Positions 44,310 through 56,187 of a stretch of 64,000 nt of DNA are shown piece after piece (position 1 is the stretch's first letter; the number at the start of each line of letters is the position of its first letter). The notes below the pieces were generated by a model, which was not told the DNA's origin, searched no databases, and saw only the letters and a list, made by a program, of their open reading frames with translations. Source of the stretch: Tubiluchus corallicola (taxonomy: Eukaryota > Priapulida > Priapulimorpha > Priapulimorphida > Tubiluchidae); contig JAQGDQ010002375.1 in NCBI GenBank assembly GCA_030141605.1, forward strand, positions 372,001 to 436,000, given 5' to 3'. The position numbers and the translations under genes were made by a program.

Positions 44310-46640
44310 TATTTTGGTATATAAAGTTTTAACAATTTTTACGGGCAAAATTAAAGCCATTTGTGATTCATTGTGTCTCAGTAATGTTTTGTGGATCTTG
44401 CTTTACCGTTATTATTTCGTCATTTTCGCTCTGCTGAATAACCTACTTTATTATCGGGAATATTATGATAGGCCTGCAGTATGAGTGGATCGAAAATATT
44501 TGTGGTTGGTTACAAAATAAAAACTCAGCTAGCCTGGCGCTGAAAACGTTGCCCACCAATAAGATATCGTGCTCGCACATTTAATTTGCGCTAGTGAGAC
44601 TGCGCTCTAGAAAAAGTGACACGTCTAAATTTATAGAGAATAATATTACTGAGAGTTCCACGTAGCAATAATTATTATCTATGTGTAAACTACTTGTGTT
44701 GTACACAAGTACGTAAAATTTGTAAACAGGATCACATAAACTTACGAAATGAACTTATAAGTGCAGTATTAATATCCACCTGTTAAACAAACAAACAATC
44801 GCCCTGCATACTTGACATTCAACGATCATGCAGTCAAGTACATAGTACGTAGGTAAAGGAAAACCTAAAAAGTAAATAAACATATTATTTCCGTGAATTG
44901 TTTGTGCTTGGCTAGGACTTATAAGTGAACCGTCGGCAGTAGGGTCAATATTTTTTCTAGAGTTTAAGTACTTAATATCATCATATTTTCATGATCAATT
45001 TAAGTAACTAACTGAAACATAACAAGGAATTCTATTCCTAAAACACGGCACCCCAAGTCCTCCCTCCTCAGTGGAAGCACAAAAGTAGAAGATAGATTTA
45101 TCTGATGGCAGCCTTAGGAACAACCTGACAGTTTTCCTAATCCTCATTTCCAAAACTCTTATTTTAGTATATAATTTGTGCCAGAAAGTTTTAGCAATTT
45201 TGACGCACAAAATTAAAGCCATTTGTGATTCATTGAGTCTCAGAAGTATTTTGTGAATCTTGTTTTACCGTTACTATTTCGTCATTTTAAAACACGGCAC
45301 CCCAAGTCCTCCCTCCTAAATGGAACCACAAAAGTAGAAGATAGATTTATCTGATGGCAGCCTCGGAAACAACCTGACAGTTTTCCGAATTCTTAATTCC
45401 AAAACTCTTAATAAGCCAATATTCACTTGACATCGACTTAAGAGGCGTTCCTGCTAGATTAACCAATAACTGCTCCAGCAACTGATACGACCTCCCACCG
45501 AAAGCTTCACTTCCAGGTATTTATAAATATTTCTAACATCCACTCCTTCGACCATCAATCCCTGCATCTCAAGGAACTACTCCAATCACACAGCCATCTT
45601 TTGACCATCTCGTTTTGCTATGATGGACAATGTAGCACACTTTTGAAGACTGAGAACGAGACGACGTAACCGCAATTTCTACTGAAGAAGCTAAACCTTT
45701 TTACAGGATTGCTGAAACTATCAATACTAATTAAGCTATCTGCAAAGCCCAACTTATTAAACAAGAGCCTTCCAAATTATAACCATTACCCAAACCGTCA
45801 ATTTTTTTCAGAGCCTCAGCAATGACCAACCATCCCTCACCCATAGTGAGAGAGAGGGTCTCCCTGCCTACGCCACTAACCATTCACAAATTCTCTCCAT
45901 AAAGAACTGTTGTCCCTTCCTTGCACTATTGTCAGAGATATCCTGTCAGATGATCAGGTATTGCAACTATCCTCGCTCCCCAAATAACAGTATCGCGGGA
46001 CATACTGTCAAAAGCTTTCCTGATATCAGTAAAGCTCAAATTCTAGTCCCTTGCATTCCTCTGAGCGTCCTTCAAGATAAACTTCTAAATATATGTAGTA
46101 ATGTTAGCAGCAGCAACAGCATCTACTCTACGATCTGCCTTTGTAATTTCTTAAAAGCGAGAAGCTGCAACCTTATTGCCAACATACAGTGAAACAACAT
46201 GCATTACTAACTACCAATGGCAATCCGCCTGTAGTCACCAAGTACAGTTTAGCAATAAGGACATTGCTTGGAGACGCTCCCTCATCAAAACAGCATTCAG
46301 AAGCTACTGCAGAGGTTGGATCCTCGGTCTTTAAAACACTGTTCAAAAGTCTGATCTTGCTGCAGAATCGCGAAGATTTCAAAGAGCATTACGACGCATT
46401 TCTTCCACGTGAAGGACCTCAAGCAACTGCCACAGAATAAAGGCATCCAGGACAGGCTTTGGGTCCATATTCCATTTAGACTCGAAAACATGCCGCCAAA
46501 ACTTCAATTGCTGCTCCTGTGCAACCACCTCCCGAACCTCGGCAGCTCTGCTTGCTTCCGGGGCCTCTTAATCAAATCATGCAGTACACTCCCTGACTCG
46601 CAATAAACCAGGGAGGCTTGCACCTGTGTTTAATGATAAA
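44310..46640 (-). mobile_element. Decayed R2-like non-LTR retrotransposon
   Basis: Minus-strand reading gives, in the order of a reverse transcriptase, DIRKAFDS with the catalytic Asp (46004-46018), a WGARIVAIPDHLTGY stretch, a YKYLEVKLSVGG block near 45.52 kb and LRLPSDK...EGGLGVPCFR at 45.04-45.16 kb. The last motif is typical of the R2 group's post-RT region. Stops and frameshifts break every part. Two segments (A: 45290-45412 and 45045-45165; B: 45165-45288 and about 44315-44432) are present twice, so the tail has been duplicated. It is a dead element; R2-group assignment is probable, not certain. Confidence 0.75.
44433..44990. other. Sequence between duplicated LINE tail segments
   Basis: About 560-610 bp separates segment A2 from B2 of the duplicated LINE tail. 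No open frame or further motif was recognised in it. Confidence 0.4.
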
Positions 46641-46672
46641 ATTGAGCATTAAAGTTATAATACCACGAAGAG

Positions 46673-47780
46673 TTATATTTTTGCCATTATAGGTGTGGGG
46701 GTTGTGGGTGTGTTGTTTTTGTTGTTTGGTTGTGTTTTTTTGGTTTTTGGGTTGTTGTGGGTTTGGGGGTGTGTGGGGTTGTTACCTTTCCTCAGAGAGA
46801 ACTTCACCTTGTCCTTGAAGCGAAGGAGAGGACGACCAACACTGCGAGAGCCACTGGTTAGTTCTCCATGGAGAAGGGCCTTTGTCGGTCTCTTATCGTT
46901 CATTCTGACCACATGCCCAAACCACCGAAGTTGAGCCTTAGTAAGCGTAACCTCGATATCTTCCATCTTGGCACGAGCCAGCACGTCTTCGTTTGGCACA
47001 TAGTCGTCCCAGCGAATACGAAGGATGTGACGCAGATGTCTCTGCTGAACCGCACGAAGAGACCTGACCTGATCTTGATAGAGTGTCCACGTTTCCTGAC
47101 CATAGGTAAGCTGCGGAATGATGCATTGCTTGTACACCTGCAGTTTAGTGGCGATGGTAAGGTCATGGTTATCGAAGACACGTTTCCTCATACGGCCGAA
47201 AGAGCTGGCTGCAGCATTAATTCTTGCATGAAGCTCAGTATCCAATCGAGTATCTGAGCAGATGTAACTTCCGAGATATTTGAACCGTTGCACACTTCCA
47301 AGCTGTTCTCCGTCAATGGTAAAATTGACACTGTCGCTAGAGCCGACACTCAGTCTTCCTTTTGTTAATGCGCAGTCCCATTCTCTTTGCAGTTTCATTG
47401 TAAATGTCGATGAGATCCTGAAGGTCTTCCGGGTTGTCAGAGAAGATAGCTATGTCATCGGCATATTGCGCTTCACGCAGGAACATCATTCGTGTCTTCG
47501 TACTTGCTTTGAGTCGACGTAGGTTAAAAATGTCTCCATCATATCTGAATCGAACATGAATGCTCTTCGTCGAGCCAAGTCTGCCGAAGGCTACCGGCAA
47601 AAAAGGACTGCAGCGAAAAGTCCGAAAAGAGATGGAGCTAACTTGCAGCCTTGTTTCACACCGCTGTTGTATTCTACAGGATCACTAAGCTGGCCATTGA
47701 CAGAGAGACGCGCTAGCATATCAGTGTGCAGAGCTTTTACCATACTTGCAAACAATGTATTTTTGCAATTATAAACAGTG
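46673..47780 (-). mobile_element. Younger LINE fragment (3' part of reverse transcriptase ORF)
   Basis: On the minus strand the reverse transcriptase runs from NSGVKQGCKLAPSLFGLFAA (47.6-47.7 kb) through QYADDIAIFSD (catalytic YADD, about 47.46 kb) and the thumb FKYLGSYICSDTRLDTELHA (from about 47.29 kb) to QLRWFGHVVRMNDKRP and GRPLLRFKDKVK (46.8-46.95 kb). Frame changes occur near 47.60 kb and 47.35-47.40 kb. The 241-codon 3' frame is intact, so it is younger than the neighbouring R2-like copy. It is 5' truncated, as LINE insertions usually are, and lies in the same orientation. The clade cannot be fixed by eye (RTE/CR1-like pattern). Confidence 0.88.
46692..46783 (+). repeat. 92-nt G/T-only tract with G-quadruplex motif
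   Basis: Every base from 46692 to 46783 is G or T on the plus strand. Within it GGG, GGG, GGGGG and GGGG (46749-46778) are separated by loops of 7, 3 and 5, a canonical quadruplex pattern. It forms the A/C-rich 3' end of the LINE copy on the minus strand and encodes an Asn/Thr/Pro/Lys-rich nonsense tail there. Confidence 0.9.
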
Positions 47781-50700
47781 GAAATACCTGCTGTTTCTCA
47801 GTGTGTTCCACTCGCATTCCTTTATGAAAATCCAGTCTGTTTCTCCAAAGGTTTTCTAATGAATAGGACTAATCAGTCGTAATAAAAGATGAAACTAAAT
47901 TTTTATAAAATAATTTTTGTTAGTTTTTTACTGTCATATCATAGTTATGGTGCTACGTAATTAAAATATGCTATCATGCACAACTATATACCAATTGCAA
48001 ATGCAATCGAGTTAATTTTGAGTTGCATCAAAGGTTTCGAGGTTAATGAACTTTGCATATATGCTTCACAGGCTTCTTTGCTTAATAAACAGCATAACAG
48101 TGGTAGTCGCCTACGCTAGATTAATCTTTAAAACGGTGTGATAAGCTACCTAGATAAAACCAGATTAAGTTTGAAACATTCAAAATGTGTGATTGTTGTA
48201 CGACAAATTAAAAATTTGCATTAGGATCTGATATACACAATGAAACATTTAGTTCTCCCACATATGCAGGCAAGATGTCAAAGAGAAACTTCAAACTTCA
48301 AAATCCACGTTCACGAGGCGGATTGTTTTTGGGTCTCTGAAAGCGGATTTCAACTAAAAATCGAGATCATGTTTGAACGACACGCATCAGTAATGTTTAT
48401 GATGAAGTCTAAAGTTAAACGTTAGAATTTCAGTCTTCTTTCTTTTAGAAAAATATTGTTATAATAAAATAACAATTGTGTGTCACTTTTGTTTATGATT
48501 ATGAATGTGATTTTGCATAATTGCCCGTTTAAGTTAGTGATTCAATAAATTCCCGGCCTCTCTCAGCCTGGCCCAACCACAAACAAATATCAGGCTGAAT
48601 TCCCTCTTATGAGACCGTGACAGTAATCAGAATATACTTTTTGCTTCTGTAGATGTGACCGAATGTTTGATTAAACTGCAGACTATTTTGCAACATAACT
48701 ACAACAATGCAGGATTAAAATAATATAATATTATCATAACGATGGTAAAACTTTTGCTGTGTGCTTTTATTATAGCGTAAACAAATTACTGAACTATTAA
48801 TCACTAATTCAGTGCAGATAAGCAGAAAACCTTGTTAGCTAAGAGCCAAGATAAAAAGCCACATTGATGCAAATGTGACTTATGTAGTTGCTTTATGCGC
48901 AGCGATGTAGAATCGTAAAACGTCTCTCCTAATTTTCCTTGAGTGCAAATTAAAAGGCAGAGAGCTTATTCATATATGTAATTCGTAAGATTTAGTTTGT
49001 CGCTCATAATCACTATAATAAGACTATCTTTTGTATGTTTACAATCTCATTTTACAAGCTAAGATTCTCCCGTCGCCAAACAATCGTAGGGCAGTTTCTC
49101 TGTACGTTTCATATCGTTAACATTGAAGAATTAGACTAAGGTTTTTCAGGATATATAGAAGAGGAGAAGCATCCCATGGGAATGAGAGGAGAGGAGTTGG
49201 TCGTTCTGGCTCGTCCTCTCCCTAAATAGGTTTAGGAACATTTTCCTATATATAACCTAGAGTTCTCTGCCATATAACACATAAGTTTTGGGTTTTACTC
49301 TCCGATATTGTGGTTGTACGAGAGATTTTATACATCTGCGTTTTCCTTGTTTTTATTCACTGCGTCTTTGTACTTTTTTCCCCGTTATCCTTTTTAAGTG
49401 TGACATTTTGTATAAGTTGATGGTTAAAAATTGAAAAAAATACATTTGGTAATTTTATGACTTTTTCCTGTTTTAAATTTTCACCTGGTTGCACAGTGTT
49501 TCTCTGTTTCGTTAATTGACTGTATTAACTATTATAAAATTCGTTACTGGACCTTAGTCTAAATGTAATTTGAAATTTAATGAAGGAAAGTCGCAAATAA
49601 AATCGTGACAGACCACCCGATCAAAAGTATCCAAATGTAAGTACTTATATTATATGGACTGCATAAAAGCAATACAGCATATACGCCTACATTTCATCAC
49701 AGTCGCGTGCAACTCGACCAAAACCTGCAAAACGTGAACGGATCACGCTGAAAAACCTTGACTCGGTCTTGTACCAGGAGCAGCCTATTGTAGAGGTTTG
49801 ACCACCGAGAGTAATTAACAATATATCTGCTGCCCACAAGGTGAAAACCCCTAGAGATCTTATAGATGGCAGTATTTTCAAGTTCAACTCACACATTTTA
49901 CTTAACGAGTCGTGACAACCAGGCTGTATTATATGTAGACGTGGCGCACGCAGGTTGTGTGAAAAGGTTAATAGTTAATACTATCCTTTTAAGCATAGAA
50001 AAAATAGCAGTGTAGACAAATCATTATAAAGTAAAAGCAGCAGTACGGAATAAGAAGAACTACAACGAAAAGCAAGTTTGACATTTAAACTGTAAGTTAC
50101 ATTTTTACGACTTTACTGCTATATTATCGCTACTGTGATAGAACATAACCTTACAACTACTTTGGTATGACCGTGAAATAATGATGATGTTAGTGCATTC
50201 TATTTCACTATACATGTGTACTTGGTAGTGCCTGCACATGTAATTAAGCGTAATTAGAGAATTTTTTATTAATTACAATTTTCACAATTGTATCTATTCT
50301 TCTTATTGAAAATAGTTTATGTTATGTATGTATACTTATAGTTGTAAAGCTATAACTTGACACTTAATTTAGCATTTACAAAATACGGTTTCCATAACCT
50401 ATTTGGATGCTAACGAAATTTTTTCGCTGACAAATATAAGTACGCTTTCTAAGATACATAAAACACATAAGATATGACGTTTGTGTGGGTGTGTAAAACA
50501 GGAATTATTTGTGTTATTATTTACGACATGTTGACAATTTATTTATCCTTGATACTACAGACGTTTTGTCACGTTCGTGGTCTTATCTGGTTTATTCCGG
50601 TAGTATTAAAGTTACTTTTACATCCTTTAATGCACCACATGTGTATATACAGGTATAGTTTCCGGTTTTCCGGTATCTTATACATTAATGACATAACGTT

Positions 50701-52600
50701 TCATAGCATTTTCCTTGGGTTAAATAAAATTAAACCATGCACAGTCTTTAGTTTTCATCTATACTTTATTCTGAAAGACTCGTTTCTAATCAATACTGAT
50801 CAGTTATAAGTACTGAAGTAAGCCAAACTCGCTTATATTGCTGATACCGCTGGTCCACTGCCCACTCAGACTATGAAAAAGGAAACTGTCAAGCCGCGAT
50901 AAACTTCCCAAAAGGAACTTTGCGTCAAATTTAGTAACCAGTAGTCAGAGAAAATCACGTGTAAATAGAACACATTTATTACTAAATATTACAAACATTG
51001 CCAAAAATAGATCATCACTGCCAGGACACCTTGTGCAGAGCCTGAAATATGGAATTGTTTGCTGCACTAAGTTCCACCCATATACAATCAGTCAAAACAA
51101 AATATTTAATAGTGAATACACCTATTATTCCAGAACTTGAAGTTACAGAACTCTCACAATATTTTACAGAAACAGAAAAAACATGGTTACTAACCACCTG
51201 TATTGGCGAATGAGTGAAAAAATTATTTTTCGTCAAAACTTCTTCCGAGCATGGTTTAAGTGAAAAGCAAAATACATGCTTTGTTTACTTTTATAGCCGT
51301 TCATGTATTTTTATATCCTTATAAAACACTCAATTAGTTTTAGTAAGCGTGCTAATACTGGTAATATATTCGCTTTTAACACATCCACCATAAAAGTAAC
51401 CAGGCGGTTTCAGGCACTGACCTGCCCAAACCTAATCATTTATAGATTATAATTTTGTATTAATTTGATTTTCGTTGTAATAATTTACCTTATAATACTA
51501 CCCCCAAATATGGGCTATGGGGTTCTATCATATTCTTATGACGGAATCACCGGTTTGGTGCTTTTTAGCCAAAAAATCGCTAGTTTAATATAAGTGTTAG
51601 GAGAAAATTTATTACATGGTAAAGCCTAGTTTAAAAGTTGATGGCTGTGGCAGAACCAGCACTTAATTATCAAAGATAGTTCTTTAGGACGAAATATATT
51701 AATACATGTGTCCTAACTAGGTCCAGAGCAATGTACAACCGGACTGTCTCAACGAGGGAAATAAGTCAGGACAGCCCAGAAGCAACTTCCCCGGCAGTCA
51801 TCCAACCTTTTGCCAACCAGCCTAATGTTGTTTACCTTTGGCGTTCATACTCTGACGTCTATGTGTGGCGTCTATATGCAGTCATTTATTACTGTCTTAT
51901 TCTAAATTAGTATTTTTGTGCGTGCTAATAATGAAAAGAATTATGAAACGTACAAGAGTTTGCTTAACTGGTTTAGAACTGTGAGCGTTAGTTTTTCATA
52001 ATGTCATAATAACAGTATTAGGGCCTATAAATTATAATACTACATTAAACTACGATTAGGCCTAATACAATTCAAGTCGAAACGAAAAAGTAAAAAGACA
52101 ACAATACTTCGTGTTGTTCTGCGTTACAAGGGTTACTTGTCTTAAACTGTTCATCGATTTTACCAGCGAAAGGCTCACTGCACACAAGCGTAGGCTAAAG
52201 GGAAACACGCCGCTTCTCAAAACACCAAAACAACCTGTTTCCAAACTTCATCCCCAGCAGCGGGAAAATGAAACCACTTGCTAGCAGCAGTGGTCACAAA
52301 TAAAATGTTTACCGCTGCTAACTCTAAGCCCTGGGAATCAGGTTTGCCCGCATTGGCATAGTTCCAGGTAGGTTCTACTACTAGCTACTACGCTGCTTAT
52401 TTTACAGAATCATGCACTGATTCAGTCACGGTTGGTAGAACGGAAAGCCAGTAGACACATCTCGTAGCTGAATAAGAGCGTAGCTATATAACAATGATGT
52501 AGATGTATGCACATGCAGAAAGTGCGCACTGCTATCAATACGTGAGAGCACTAATCAGTTTTTCTAAGATTTAACATTTTGTGATAAAAGTAATATATTT
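47781..52600. other. No supported gene
   Basis: AT-rich DNA. A 111-codon hydrophobic + frame at 50474-50809 and shorter frames have AT-biased composition and no domain. A purine/pyrimidine-asymmetric patch (GAGGAGAGGAG...TCCTCTCC) sits at 49.15-49.23 kb. Nothing else was recognised. Confidence 0.5.
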
Positions 52601-52622
52601 TGATGACAGCAGTAACAAAACA

Positions 52623-52982
52623 ATTACTAAGTTAAGCTGCCACAATTGCATTAAAGGTAAGGTGTTGCTTATATTTATTTGTGTAAGTGTAGACCTGTTG
52701 TTAACGTAGTTTTTTTCTGAAAAAAATTAAGAGTGCTATCATTGTAGTCATGGCGTTTTTAATGTGAAAAAACACAAAAACAATGAAACCTTTCGGCTAC
52801 ATTTAAAAACAGTGAAACTAAGTTAAGTTACTACATTAGCATTAAATATAATGTGTCGTTTATATTTATTTGTGTAAGCGGAGACGTGTTGTAAACGTTT
52901 TTTCCTGAAAAAAATTAATAGTGCTATGATTGTAGTTTTGACATTTTTTATTATGCATTTCAAAATGAAACCTTTCTGAGAA
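52623..52982. repeat. About 190-bp tandem duplication
   Basis: Two direct copies (about 52623-52800 and 52812-52982) share TATATTTATTTGTGTAAG, TTTTCTGAAAAAAATTAA, GTGCTAT and ATGAAACCTTTC in the same order, with moderate divergence. It is non-coding. Confidence 0.85.
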
Positions 52983-53569
52983 TGTCGACGTTGTGATAAA
53001 GCTTGACAATAGGCTTGCTGCCTGTGTTATGACAATTTTGACTTTTTATTTTTAATAATTGAAGAAACGAAAGTGTTTAATATGGTTGATATAATTGTAA
53101 TAGTTAGCAGGCACGAACCTGATTCTCCTTTTGTAAGGATTCTTCTTTTCTACATTTTATGTGCTTACCACAAATCAGTTTATACAAAATAATGACATGG
53201 AAGTGATGGAACCTGCAGAAAATAACTGTAGGTTTGAATTTCGTTATGGAAGTGTTACAAGGCTATTAAATTCATTCATTTATTTGTACTTTTTGAGTAA
53301 TCTTTCTTCTAGTTACCTTTCTAAGTCCGTTACAGGTTTGCAAATTGGCCAGATTTTATTTGAAAGATTTTCTGTGTGGCTCTGGTTAGTAGACAGACAT
53401 GTATACATACACTAAACCTACGCACTAAAAGTCCCACGATCACATTTGCCTGGAACTTCACAACAGATCTACACCAGATAGAATCATAATCCAAGTTTTT
53501 GTCGGAAGCAATAGTATACAAATTATCCACGTGGCTGACACATGCAGCTTTGCACGTGACTAGACATTT

Positions 53570-53600
53570 GAATTGCACATGCGCAGTGCGGTCTAAACGT
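53570..53600. promoter_or_regulatory. NRF1-like site
   Basis: GCACATGCGCAGTGCGG is a near match to the NRF1 consensus (GCGCATGCGC) in otherwise AT-rich DNA. No associated exon was identified, so the role is inferred. Confidence 0.25.
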
Positions 53601-54899
53601 ACCCATGCAGCTTGGCGAAAGTTGTTGCCTCTGGCTTCAACCAGCTACTGTTTTCATTTCCACCGAAACTGTTTTTATTGATTTATAGGCCTGAATAACG
53701 AAATGATATACCGCGAACCTCCCCTATCGGTTATTTAGTGTAATTACTCTCTGCTCAAAGCCGGTGTTATATGATGTTAAGATGAAACGTGCCGCGCCCG
53801 TCGGCACTTCTTTAGTTTGTTAAATAAATCAGTACTGTTAGGCTTAAAAGTGGGAGCAATTTTCTACGAAACTAGTTGATTTGTTTTCATGTAAAAGTGA
53901 TCATTACGTTTGCTCTCAAGTGAATCCTACTTATAACAGTAAAACAAATCACAAAATAGTAAATAATTTTGTTTGCCTGTACTCCTGTAGTATATGACAC
54001 CTGTAGCCTATAGCAAATCAGTAAAATCACAAATAAGTAGCTAAAATAACATTTAAACTGGTTACAGTGGCTACTTAAGTGAATTTATTTTGTTTTCTAT
54101 ATTAATTATTAAATTTATTATGCTTGAATAAAATGTGACTACAACGTGGACGCTATACTTGCCATTGTAAAGTATATTCTGATGTCATATTAATTAATTA
54201 ACAATTTAACACACTAATGCGATTTTTACCATAAAAGCAAGAAAGGTTTGAACTTGTTTTTTTACCATGAACAACAAGATGAAGACCTCTTTAATAATCG
54301 ATTTAAGCAATCAGTCAGTTAGTTGGTCGGTCGATGAGTCAGTCAGTGAATCCCTGACATTTATTAAAAGCCCTACCTTAGACCCATTCTAGCCAGAGTC
54401 CAGATTTGCGTATCATCTTACAATCAGTGAAATTAATGTGCTACTAGTGTGATGTACCAGGCAGGCGGGCGTTTTTGAACAGTTACGTGGGTGAATTTCG
54501 TGAGTGAGTCGCCATGCGGCTTTCATAAAGTTTTTTTAAACATTTTATGTAACTCGTCAAAACAGTTTAACCTGTCTGCAGATGGCCTGTTTTGTATTCT
54601 GCGGGAGTCGGAGCTAGAGTTCTCAAGTACTCCCCCGCATCTCACAGCCTGTTGGACTTCACCACATCAGATCAGCACCCTCTTGTTTCTTGTTATGTAC
54701 ATTACACAAATAAACTAATGATAAACCAGCGTGCACATTTCGTGAAACCTAATATTAATTTAAATTTTCACTGTAGGGACGTGACACATAACTTAGGCAC
54801 AAAGTACCCAGTTTCACACACGCCCACCTAAGATTTACGTTTACAAACATCGCAAAATTTTAGTGTTTTGGCGCAATCTGTTTCATGTCACTCAACTTG

Positions 54900-54962
54900 T
54901 GTAACGCCTGCGCAAAGCTGGTGTCGGTAGTACCCACCGCGCATGCGCGTGCCCTAGGTAAG
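54900..54962 (+). promoter_or_regulatory. GC-rich promoter-like element with NRF1 palindrome
   Basis: CGCGCATGCGCG at 54938-54949 is a perfect NRF1-type palindrome, with a further TGCGCA upstream. It is followed within ten bases by CTAG/GTAAGC, a good splice donor. Together these look like a TATA-less promoter and a non-coding first exon on the plus strand. Confidence 0.45.
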
Positions 54963-55592
54963 CTTCCCACTCTTTGGAGCTGTGCACGACCAATTAGTTA
55001 TAGGCTTACTTTTCCTACAAGAACTAATTTTTGTGCTAGTTGATGCTAAATATTGCAACTTTCTATAGTTAATTCAGCATTTCGATTTTAAAAACATTTA
55101 TTTGACTTAATCTTAATTGTTTCAGCTATACATATACTTGATTAGCTTCTTGTTTTTATAAATCAGTTTTTGAGAAAATTGTGGTTTTGAAAAAATCTGA
55201 TTACAGGTTAGTTTAGTAGGATTAAGCGTTTTGTGTTTAAATCAAATGTGCAATACTTGACTCAAATTTCTGCAAAATTTTATCGTTGAAAAACGAAAAC
55301 TTCTTCTAGGCTTACGCTTCTTATTCAAATATTTCGTTTCACTAGAATCATATTTTGTTAAATTGATAGCAATTGCTTTATTATTTAGTTTAAGAAAAAC
55401 CCACTGACTTAGCTTATTTGAACGTGAGGTTTTACTAGCTATAGTAGTTGCACGTTTTTTCAGGAACTCTGACGTCACTAGAGGCGGGTCTTACAGTTCA
55501 TTCATAATTCGTCACGTGCTACTACGAAGAAACGGCGCAGGCGCCAAATATTGCGTAGTACGAACTCGTCTGGCAAATACCACATTACCACG

Positions 55593-56187
55593 ATGTTACT
55601 CAGTGAGAGTTTATTCGAGGTGAGCGCATGTATACAAGTTAGTTATTGCTGTTTACTAATTTCGTCGATCGCTTTGCACGTGTTTATGTTTGTTTGTTTG
55701 CCTGTTTTATCGATTATTTGGCAAATTTGATTCTGAGTCAGCATATTTCTTGGAACTTTACCCGGAACCAGATTTTTTACCGTCTGCGAACGAGAGACGC
55801 TGTCTGAGGAAAGTTTGTTTATATCACTCGGCACAGATAGTTTCTCGTTTTGTTTATGAGAGAAGCTTCAAGAAACAGATTTGCTGCCTGAGTAAGCGCA
55901 GGAGTAAAAGACATGACAGCTGTAAACAATGTTGTGCGTGGTAAGTGTCCCAATCTACAATTAATTAGCTAGCTAATCTACAATTACATGTGTATATAGG
56001 CCGCATTAAGTCATGCTACTCGAGTATTAAGCAAGCAAAATGCGTAAATATGTAAATTCTGAAACAAGTGGTAAGTTGTACTTAGTTTTCTTTTTTAAAT
56101 AGCGACACAAATGCATTATTTTGCCCACTGTCGGTTATACGGAAACATAACATCTGTAGTTGGCAGCGCAATGCGAGGCCAATTTAG
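55593..56187 (+). CDS. Candidate small spliced gene, function unknown
   Basis: The proposed exons are 55593-55619 (ATG; MLLSESLFE; donor GAG/GTGAGC), 55738-55940 (acceptor CTGAG, donor GTG/GTAAGT) and 56103-56187 (after TTTTCTTTTTTAAATAG, stop TAG). Phases join to 104 codons. Exon 2 encodes YFLELYPEPDFLPSANERRC, then a Cys/Lys/Arg-rich stretch with KQICCLSKRRSKR. No domain is recognised and there is no signal peptide or membrane helix. The exon 1 start lies beside GCGCAGGCGCC in a GC-rich, promoter-like zone. The GAG acceptor is uncommon; the CAG four bases later would put exon 2 in a frame that stops early, which weakens the model. A different exon set or a non-coding transcript is possible. 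Confidence 0.35.

Noticed and set aside
49140-49330. Possible LTR or promoter (GAGGAGAGGAG...TATATATAACC)
   Set aside because: No matching second LTR, primer-binding site or coding frame was found.
50474-50809. 111-codon hydrophobic + frame, possible membrane protein
   Set aside because: Leu/Ile/Phe richness follows from T-rich DNA. There is no conserved motif and no organised helix pattern.
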